This document shows, in pieces, positions 1-5,082 of a stretch of 5,432 bases of DNA. Under the pieces are notes generated by a model, which saw only the letters and a list, made by a program, of their open reading frames with translations, was not told the DNA's origin and did not search any database. A program made the position numbers and the translations under genes. Positions within the stretch are counted from its first letter, which is position 1, and every line of letters starts with the position of its first letter. This DNA comes from Proteobacteria bacterium UBA6522 (lineage in GTDB: Bacteria; Pseudomonadota; Gammaproteobacteria; Steroidobacterales; Rariloculaceae), in contig DJLG01000145.1 of the NCBI GenBank assembly GCA_002434915.1, positions 1 to 5,432 of the forward strand, in the 5' to 3' direction.

Positions 1-680
1 AAGGACACATCACTGTGCCTAGCTAACTGTCGCAAATGTTGTTCAAAAGACTCGGATAATCCGCGAAAATCACTTAACAAAAATATTTGACTACCTGGGC
101 GTACGACCCGAGTCAGTCTCAATAGTGATTGTGCTTTATTCAAATCATTATCTAAATGTTTAGGCTCCCAAAAAACTGTTTTAGTTAGGGTTCTGAATAG
201 ATTTAAGGCCGCTCGGTGCCCAAGACGGGGGCGTAGCTCAACGTGCTCTTGTTCGGAAAAAACCAATCCTCCCAAACGATCACCATTGGCAACAGCACTC
301 CAAGCTAGTAAAGCCGCAACTTGGGCAGCCCTAACCGCCTTATATGCCCCCTGCGTGGCAAACATCATAGATTGACGATAGTCGAGCCAAATTATTACCG
401 GACGATCTCGTTCTTCTCTGAAAATTTTAGTATGAGTTTTTCCAGTCCGAGCTGTAACCCGCCAATCGATCGTCCGAAGGTCATCACCTTCTTGATAAGG
501 ACGTGCTTCATCAAATTCTATTCCGCGACCCTTTAATCTAGATAGGTGGCTACCTGCATCCAGAGCGCTTACTCGCAAGGCATCTGTTCTAAGCGATTCC
601 CCTGCTTGCTTAAGCCCGATTAAATCAGTTAATGCAATTCGAGCTGGTGATATCTTAGACAGATCTAGTGGATAACTCAC
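1..680 (-). CDS. DUF58-domain protein (MoxR partner), C-terminus cut off by window edge
   Basis: The first 226 residues of a DUF58 family protein are present; the family is usually around 300 residues, so the C-terminal part lies beyond base 1. Residues 51-80 hold the DUF58 hallmark, beginning GRGIEFDEARPYQEGDDLR and followed by TIDWRVTARTG. The chain continues with FREERDRPV and then LDYRQSM (residues 99-105), the start of a von Willebrand A-like fold where the metal-site motif reads DxRxS instead of DxSxS. NGDRLGGLVF (132-141) and FLLSDF (200-205) are further family-typical strands. No signal peptide or membrane helix is visible in this part, so it is probably cytoplasmic here. The start is GTG at 680-678, overlapping the moxR stop by four bases (GTGA), with GGAG at 688-685 only four bases upstream and AGGA at 694-691. 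Translation is therefore probably coupled to moxR. Known of the family: it acts with MoxR ATPases, but its biochemical role is poorly defined. Family assignment is very secure; the start is likely. Confidence 0.93.
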   Translation of the reverse strand, partial: MSYPLDLSKISPARIALTDLIGLKQAGESLRTDALRVSALDAGSHLSRLKGRGIEFDEARPYQEGDDLRTIDWRVTARTGKTHTKIFREERDRPVIIWLDYRQSMMFATQGAYKAVRAAQVAALLAWSAVANGDRLGGLVFSEQEHVELRPRLGHRAALNLFRTLTKTVFWEPKHLDNDLNKAQSLLRLTRVVRPGSQIFLLSDFRGLSESFEQHLRQLARHSDVS

Positions 681-1651
681 GGCACTCCAATCCTATCTAA
701 GAGCATATCTACAATCTGGTCAGGATTTCGCCCAGCAGCCTCTGCCTCAAAGCTGAGAAGAATCCTATGTCTGAGCACATCGCGTGCAACTGATTGAATA
801 TCCTCCGGCGTAACGTAGTCACGACCTGTAAGCCAGGCATGGGCACGTGCGCACCTATCCAATGCGATAGTTGCTCTAGGACTTGCTCCATATTGCAATA
901 AACCCTGAAGATCATCTCCATAACGACCACAATCTCTTGTAGCTAAAACGATCTGAACGATGTATTCCTCAAGCGGCTCAGAAAGGTGTAGTTTCAATAC
1001 GTCCTGTCTCGCTGCTAAAACCTCTCCCTGCTTCAGAGCAGTTTGTGGCGTAAATAGCTCTTCATCTGATGTGGAACGTTTCGCTTCAACTCGATTTAAA
1101 GCCAAGATAGCCCTCTCACCAGCCACATCCGGATAATCGACTAAAACATGCATTAAGAAGCGGTCTAACTGTGCCTCTGGAAGAGGATATGTTCCTTCCT
1201 GTTCGATGGGATTTTGAGTTGCCATGACCATAAATAATTCAGGTAATGGATAGGTTACGGATCCCACCGTTATCTGCCTTTCACCCATCGCTTCAAGTAA
1301 GGCTGACTGGACTTTAGCTGGAGCCCTATTTACCTCGTCCGCTAGCACTAGATTATGGAATAACGGTCCCTCCCTAAAAATGAAAGTACTATCTTGTGGA
1401 CGATATATTTCTGTACCCGTTAGGTCTGCTGGAAGCAAATCAGGAGTAAACTGCAGACGATGGAAATCGCCTTCTATACTGTGACTAAGCACTTTAATTG
1501 CTCGTGTCTTAGCTAAACCTGGCGCGCCCTCCACTAATAAATGGCCATCGCAGAGAAGCGCCACCAACATTCTGTTTAGAAGAGCGGCCTGGCCAACAAC
1601 CAGACCAGCCATATGTGATTCTAAGCTGACAAATCTTTCTTGTAGGGACAT
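677..1651 (-). CDS. moxR: MoxR-family AAA+ ATPase
   Basis: Complete 324-residue cytoplasmic AAA+ ATPase of the MoxR family, at the normal family length. Visible motifs in order are Walker A GAPGLAKT (42-49), the MoxR signature DLLPADLTG (71-79), Walker B LVLADEVNRAP (101-111) with D105 and E106, sensor 1 ATQNP (144-148), the arginine-finger region LDRF (162-165, R164), and sensor 2 in GASPRA (255-260, R259) inside the C-terminal lid domain. Every ATPase residue expected is present. Known of the family: MoxR proteins hydrolyse ATP and work as chaperones with DUF58 and VWA proteins to mature or activate protein complexes, for example methanol dehydrogenase in methylotrophs. The client here is unknown. 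ATG at 1651-1649 is the only start codon between an in-frame TAG at 1699-1697 and the conserved N-terminus; AAGG sits only two bases upstream, so the ribosome site is poor. Its stop overlaps the DUF58 start, so the two form an operon. The symbol denotes the family, not orthology to the methylotroph gene. Confidence 0.95.
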   Translation of the reverse strand: MSLQERFVSLESHMAGLVVGQAALLNRMLVALLCDGHLLVEGAPGLAKTRAIKVLSHSIEGDFHRLQFTPDLLPADLTGTEIYRPQDSTFIFREGPLFHNLVLADEVNRAPAKVQSALLEAMGERQITVGSVTYPLPELFMVMATQNPIEQEGTYPLPEAQLDRFLMHVLVDYPDVAGERAILALNRVEAKRSTSDEELFTPQTALKQGEVLAARQDVLKLHLSEPLEEYIVQIVLATRDCGRYGDDLQGLLQYGASPRATIALDRCARAHAWLTGRDYVTPEDIQSVARDVLRHRILLSFEAEAAGRNPDQIVDMLLDRIGVP

Positions 1652-1694
1652 AGCCTTAAGCCGATCTAAAGCAGTGAATTTTACCGGGGTGAGC

Positions 1695-1704
1695 GCCTAT
1701 AGGC
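1695..1704. repeat. Perfect 10-base palindrome upstream of moxR
   Basis: GCCTATAGGC reads identically on both strands and lies about 45 bases before the moxR start codon, just downstream of the candidate -10 element. The position would suit a regulator-binding site at the start of transcription. A 10-base palindrome is expected by chance a few times in a window this size, so only the location makes it worth noting. Confidence 0.25.
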
Positions 1705-1712
1705 CAATGACT

Positions 1713-1741
1713 TTTATAGTTATCCAAGATAATGTCCTTAA
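1713..1741 (-). promoter_or_regulatory. moxR: Weak candidate sigma70 promoter for moxR-DUF58
   Basis: On the minus strand TTAAGG (1741-1736) and TATAAA (1718-1713) are separated by 17 bases. The -10 element matches five of six consensus positions, but the -35 element matches only three. Transcription would start near 1706, giving a leader of about 55 bases. The gap is AT-rich, so such matches arise easily, and this is the best candidate seen, not a firm call. Confidence 0.2.
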
Positions 1742-1799
1742 GATGAATAGCGACATAAATCAGGATGATCTTCTGTAAATTTTTATCAATCTCGTCGAC

Positions 1800-1830
1800 A
1801 AAAAGATTACGCTAGCATCCAGCTATTAAT
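1800..1830 (-). terminator. Weak Rho-independent-like terminator after the propeller gene
   Basis: Reading the minus strand, ATTA (1830-1827) and TAGC (1825-1822) can pair with GCTA (1816-1813) and TAAT (1809-1806) around the loop TGGAT, with a small internal loop of one base against three. Five T residues (1804-1800) follow one base after the stem. The stem overlaps the stop codon of the beta-propeller gene and is short and AT-rich, so termination may be partial. The location, at the end of a co-directional gene run and before a long gap, supports the call. Confidence 0.3.
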
Positions 1831-2974
1831 GACACACATTATTAGATAGGCCAATAGCAAATGCACCAACTCTTCCGTTCGCCGCCTTAATATAGCTGAC
1901 CTGCTGATCCTCCAGATTAATTATTGCTACTTCAGGGCTATCACTTGAAGCTAGATAGGCTCGGCGACCATCAGCCGCTCCCTGTGCATCAAGAGGAATA
2001 AAATTTAGCTTACCCTGCTCTATTACTGCCTTCCTGTTGTTGTCATAGATATAAAAATTATGGTTTTCTGTGCTGGCTAATAGATTCAAACGATCAAATC
2101 GACCAACGGTTATAAGGTCAATACCTTCGCCAATGATCGTATTATCGAATTCTGTAAAAAGATGTTGTTCTATGGAAACAAATCTTCCCGAATCCTTGTC
2201 CATCATATAAAGGAAAACGCCCTCAGGAGTTGTGTAGGGACGAACTGGTCGGGTTCCAATATTAAATGTTTTATATATTATTTTTGAAAAGGCATTAACA
2301 CTATAAACCTCTCCCGTAGTTTCATTCGCCGCGTAAATATAACGCCCATCCAAACTTCGGCTAGGAGAGGAAAGCATCTGTTCAGGCTTATCAGTTACCT
2401 CTATTTCAAATGTTTTTTTAACATTACTATCAATCAAGCCAATACTTCCATCCAGATCATTGCTATACCAAATATCGACTTCATTAGGATCAAAAAGAAC
2501 ATCTGTTGTTGGAGGAAAATCCTCTAAAGTAAAAAGCACTTGTCCTCCGTAAGCCGATAGAAGAACGAATCCCCCAGACTCACTATCTGTAAAGCCAATT
2601 TTTGACCCTGTTGTATCAAGAACCATATGCCGCGGCACTATGGGCAATATGACTTCTTTTGCAAGTTCCTGTGTTTCCAGGTTGTACATGCTTACAAGCT
2701 GCTTATCGATATTTGTGTAAATCAAAACTGGAGCAAATGGTGTTGCAACCAAATCATCTACTTTTTGTTTTGTTTCAATTCTGAATATAACTTCGTTTTC
2801 TTGAAGATCAATCACATCAATAATTGGATCATCAGCATCAGCCACGAACATCAGTCGCTGCGGATTAGATATATCAACCTGGGCAAATAAACCTGACGAA
2901 AAACACAAAAAAGCAACTAGTGCCCCAAGCAAAGATTTTATAAAGATGGTTGTTCGAAAAGTGAACATCGGCAT
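1826..2974 (-). CDS. Secreted YVTN/WD40-like beta-propeller protein
   Basis: A 382-residue protein with a Sec-type signal: positive and polar start, hydrophobic residues about 14-30 and a likely cleavage after LFA (29-31), giving a periplasmic mature chain. The rest is a run of roughly 45-50-residue units, each pairing a '(L/Y)(I/M)(F/Y)(V/A)A' strand with an 'xxIxVID' strand. Examples are LMFVADADDP with IIDVIDL (41-57), IWYSNDLDGSIGLID (168-182), YIYAANETTGEVYSVN (212-227), LLASTENHNFYIYDNN (298-313) and AYLASSDSPEVAIINL (339-354). This is a single propeller of about seven blades. No haem CxxCH motif or enzyme signature was recognised. The only cysteine in the mature chain is C381, followed by H382 at the C-terminus. 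The first ATG (2974-2972) is favoured because AGAAG lies six bases upstream, inside the preceding stop region; a second ATG two codons in is less well placed. It begins 9 bases after the CcdA-like gene and is the last gene of that unit. Fold assignment is good; function is unknown. Confidence 0.85.
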   Translation of the reverse strand: MPMFTFRTTIFIKSLLGALVAFLCFSSGLFAQVDISNPQRLMFVADADDPIIDVIDLQENEVIFRIETKQKVDDLVATPFAPVLIYTNIDKQLVSMYNLETQELAKEVILPIVPRHMVLDTTGSKIGFTDSESGGFVLLSAYGGQVLFTLEDFPPTTDVLFDPNEVDIWYSNDLDGSIGLIDSNVKKTFEIEVTDKPEQMLSSPSRSLDGRYIYAANETTGEVYSVNAFSKIIYKTFNIGTRPVRPYTTPEGVFLYMMDKDSGRFVSIEQHLFTEFDNTIIGEGIDLITVGRFDRLNLLASTENHNFYIYDNNRKAVIEQGKLNFIPLDAQGAADGRRAYLASSDSPEVAIINLEDQQVSYIKAANGRVGAFAIGLSNNVCH

Positions 2975-2980
2975 GTATGT

Positions 2981-2985
2981 CTTCT
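2981..2985 (-). promoter_or_regulatory. Ribosome binding site of the secreted beta-propeller gene
   Basis: AGAAG on the minus strand overlaps the TAG stop of the CcdA-like gene and sits six bases before the first ATG of the propeller gene. It decides between two ATG codons six bases apart in favour of the upstream one, and suggests coupled translation across the junction. Confidence 0.45.
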
Positions 2986-4348
2986 AACTTAGCCCAAGAT
3001 AGGGATAAATCATATCGCTCACGACATGAAAGTTATCGGTAAGCAAGATCAATCCAAATAAGATAATAATAATCATACTCGCATAACTTAGTGATTTTGA
3101 ATTCTCGGCTAGAAATAACAGTATCGTATCCATTTTAGAAATATAGTAGGCAGAAAGCAGAAATGGTATAGCAACCCCAATGCCAAAAGTGAGCATGATT
3201 CCTGCCCCAATTGCAGCGCTGCCAATTGCGCCCACATAGACGATCAAAGTAGCAACGATTGCGCCACCAAAACAAGCCGTGCAACCTAGCGCATAACCCA
3301 TAGATGTTAAAACCGTACCAACGGTGTCCCTCATTGAGAGAGCCTCCATGGCACGACGGTCAGGAATTCGGCAAGCAAAGTCTCGGGTTCCTCTGTAGCC
3401 CACCCAAAGTCCTAATAAGATAACCAGTACGCCGGATATGATAGCTACAGCCCGGCTGTACTCCGAGAAGGCTAATTGGGCCTGATGACCCAGCGCTCCA
3501 ATAAATGCGCCCGCAAGGGCATACAAAGAAACAAACCCGATAACAAAGGCCAGTGCGAGTTGCATAATCTTGCGACGAATTAATGGCGTCAATTGCCTAG
3601 AACCTCCAACCGACTGACCTGGCACAGTTGAAAAACCGGCAATTACCCCGCCAAAAACCACGACAAGCTGAAGCAGGCATGGGGTAAGAACTGAAGACAA
3701 GAGCCCAGCACCCAAAGCCAATACTGCTACCGGCGTAATGTCTGCACGAGATTTCAGCTCATCAGGCAGACTATATGGTGCATCCCAACTACCTACAAAA
3801 GTCAGAGGTCGATTGCTGCCCATATATCTATTTGACACATACAGTCGCATACGACCTGCCTCTTCTATTTCAATTAAACGTCCGTCAGCATCGCGTTTTG
3901 GAAAACTGTAGACGCTTAATCGATGATGTGAAACAAGGCTTGGTCCATCTGAAATTGTTGGAAGGTACTCGTCTTCACCAACCCTAAGAGTTGCTATGGG
4001 CACTTCTTGTGGTAGATCTCCCCGGTGTATTGTCTCTGCAACAAAAAAAATAAAATTCCTATCGGGCCGGAGATTTCCAACAACAGCGGCTCTATCCACA
4101 TACTGAAAATACTCATCCGTTGCTAATGTTGCTGTGATTTCTAAATCCGGGGTTTTTATTAGCTCTCGAGTAAGGTAACGAGATACGCTACCCGCTTTAA
4201 TCATTCGACTATCATCACCAATACCCCTAAGTAACTGCTGTCCCTGAACAAAATAGGGAAAAATAAGCCACGAGGATGCAATAGCAAACCCAAAAAAAAG
4301 CAGTGCGCTTAGCTTTAAGGAATTAATGCGTGTTGAAGAAATATACAT
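2984..4348 (-). CDS. CcdA/DsbD-type transmembrane redox protein with added periplasmic N-terminal domain
   Basis: A 454-residue inner-membrane protein. An N-terminal signal anchor (about 12-33) leads to a soluble, strand-rich domain of about 165 residues (34-200) that I do not recognise; it contains FVAETIH (102-108) and SDGPSLVSHHRLSVYSF (133-149). The C-terminal 250 residues form six predicted helices (about 207-238, 262-287, 299-317, 345-372, 378-400, 424-438). Helix 1 carries LTPC (C224) and helix 4 carries GCTACFGG (C356, C359), matching the paired intramembrane cysteines of the CcdA/DsbD family. Those proteins carry thiol electrons from cytoplasmic thioredoxin to periplasmic partners, for cytochrome c or disulfide maturation. 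A further cysteine, C326, lies in the loop before helix 4. There is no C-terminal thioredoxin domain, so it is not a full DsbD. It starts 11 bases after the SCO gene, and no Shine-Dalgarno sequence is visible before ATG 4348-4346. The SCO protein is a natural redox partner. The transport core is secure; the exact partner and the N-terminal domain's function are unknown. Confidence 0.85.
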   Translation of the reverse strand: MYISSTRINSLKLSALLFFGFAIASSWLIFPYFVQGQQLLRGIGDDSRMIKAGSVSRYLTRELIKTPDLEITATLATDEYFQYVDRAAVVGNLRPDRNFIFFVAETIHRGDLPQEVPIATLRVGEDEYLPTISDGPSLVSHHRLSVYSFPKRDADGRLIEIEEAGRMRLYVSNRYMGSNRPLTFVGSWDAPYSLPDELKSRADITPVAVLALGAGLLSSVLTPCLLQLVVVFGGVIAGFSTVPGQSVGGSRQLTPLIRRKIMQLALAFVIGFVSLYALAGAFIGALGHQAQLAFSEYSRAVAIISGVLVILLGLWVGYRGTRDFACRIPDRRAMEALSMRDTVGTVLTSMGYALGCTACFGGAIVATLIVYVGAIGSAAIGAGIMLTFGIGVAIPFLLSAYYISKMDTILLFLAENSKSLSYASMIIIILFGLILLTDNFHVVSDMIYPYLGLS

Positions 4349-4359
4349 AGCAAAAACGA

Positions 4360-5007
4360 CTAATGCATCGCCTCAACCAGGGTCTCAGCTGGCGTAGAAA
4401 AAGTATATACATCAATAAGCTTTCCTAATGGATCAATCAGAAAAACATTAGAGGTGTGTTGCACAATATAATTATTCTGTGTTTTCGTTATCGCATAACT
4501 CACTTTGAAGTTATTTGCGACGGCATTAATTTGATCAATACTTCCGCCAAGGCCAATCAGGTCATCACCGAATCTTGAAACATATTCGTCTGTTATTGTG
4601 GGGGTATCACGTTCAGTATCTATGCTTACAAAAATACCTTTTGCTTTGACCTCTGTATCTCGCAGTGCTATCCCCATATTTAATGCCATCATCGGACAAA
4701 CATCTGGACAATGGGTAAAACCAAAACCAAGAAGTAGGTACTCTCCAAGAAAATCTTCACTTGAAACGAGGTTTCCATGACGGTCCACTAACTCAAAATC
4801 AACAATGATGTCGCTCAGTGGGCTAGCAAAACTAGGTTGGCCTGCCTCTATATTGTCTGCGTGTAAAGCATGAGCGTTATCAACTGAAGCAGGAATATCA
4901 GAATGTACATGCTGAGAATGAGCAAGAAATGAAAAAGACCCAAGACTGACTGCTCCCACAAATGCAGTGATTACTATTTTTTCACTAGGTTTTGGTAATA
5001 GTTTCAC
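4360..5007 (-). CDS. SCO1/SenC/PrrC family copper-binding, thioredoxin-fold protein
   Basis: A complete 215-residue SCO protein, close to the usual bacterial length. A hydrophobic segment (about 11-29) serves as signal peptide or membrane anchor, placing the rest in the periplasm. The thioredoxin-fold domain (about 65-215) has FGFTHCPDVCPMM with C100 and C104, the CxxxC copper ligands; VSIDTERDTP (127-136), typical of the family; and the third ligand H184 in VQHTSNVFLIDPLG. All three metal-binding residues are therefore intact. Known of the family: it delivers copper to the CuA site of cytochrome c oxidase, reduces thiols, or senses redox state. Between anchor and domain lies a His-rich stretch (H30, H33, H35, H46, H49). 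The start is GTG at 5007-5005: no other start codon is in frame after an upstream TGA, and the nearby ATGATG is out of frame. AAGG lies 11 bases upstream. It is followed closely by the CcdA-like gene, a pairing that fits keeping the SCO thiols reduced. No cytochrome oxidase gene is visible, so the copper client is unknown. Confidence 0.95.
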   Translation of the reverse strand: MKLLPKPSEKIVITAFVGAVSLGSFSFLAHSQHVHSDIPASVDNAHALHADNIEAGQPSFASPLSDIIVDFELVDRHGNLVSSEDFLGEYLLLGFGFTHCPDVCPMMALNMGIALRDTEVKAKGIFVSIDTERDTPTITDEYVSRFGDDLIGLGGSIDQINAVANNFKVSYAITKTQNNYIVQHTSNVFLIDPLGKLIDVYTFSTPAETLVEAMH

Positions 5008-5030
5008 CGTATTTCTTGCCTTGTCATCAT
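5004..5030 (-). other. Possible eight-codon leader ORF overlapping the SCO start
   Basis: ATG at 5030-5028 opens a frame encoding MMTRQEIR that ends with TGA at 5006-5004. That stop overlaps the GTG start of the SCO gene as GTGA, the same arrangement as at the moxR/DUF58 junction. No good ribosome binding site precedes it, only an A-rich run. It could couple translation to the GTG start or be chance; nothing shows the peptide itself has a function. Confidence 0.15.
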
Positions 5031-5082
5031 AGGTTTTTTTATTCTCAGGCTTTCATTCAAAAAGCTTTTAGATCCACAGATA

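Larger units (their letters stand above)
1652..1825. other. Intergenic spacer between the two minus-strand units
   Basis: This 174-base AT-rich gap is the longest non-coding stretch in the window. On the minus strand it contains the 3' hairpin and T run after the beta-propeller gene, a weak sigma70-like element, a perfect 10-base palindrome (GCCTATAGGC), and the leader of moxR. No open reading frame of coding character and no RNA gene was recognised in it. Its size suggests that moxR and the DUF58 gene are transcribed separately from the SCO/CcdA/propeller genes, though read-through cannot be excluded. Confidence 0.6.

Noticed and set aside
321..536. Plus-strand open frame of 71 codons
   Set aside because: It lies wholly opposite the well-conserved DUF58 coding region and its product has no recognisable character; a shadow frame.
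709..930. Second minus-strand open frame inside moxR
   Set aside because: It is an alternative frame within the MoxR lid domain, whose motifs are in the main frame.
1..1651. Assignment of moxR/DUF58 as the methanol dehydrogenase operon genes mxaR/mxaS
   Set aside because: No methanol dehydrogenase, cytochrome cL or other mxa genes are visible, and MoxR/DUF58 pairs are widespread outside methylotrophs.
2627..2890. Plus-strand open frame of 87 codons
   Set aside because: It is antisense to the propeller gene, and its Cys- and aromatic-rich translation looks like reversed coding sequence.
3775..3987. Plus-strand open frame of 70 codons
   Set aside because: It is antisense to the N-terminal domain of the CcdA-like gene; no support as a gene.
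2984..4348. Calling the membrane protein full DsbD
   Set aside because: The N-terminal domain has no cysteines and there is no C-terminal thioredoxin domain, so only the membrane core is shared.
4598..4780. Plus-strand open frame of 60 codons
   Set aside because: It is antisense to the SCO gene, covering its conserved CxxxC region; a shadow.
5025..5030. ATGATG as the true start of the SCO gene
   Set aside because: Neither ATG is in frame with the SCO coding sequence; the only in-frame start after the upstream stop is GTG at 5007.
5060..5069. AAAAGCTTTT palindrome in the gap before the SCO gene as a terminator
   Set aside because: It has almost no GC stem, no room for a loop and no separate T run; with the short gap, read-through is more likely.
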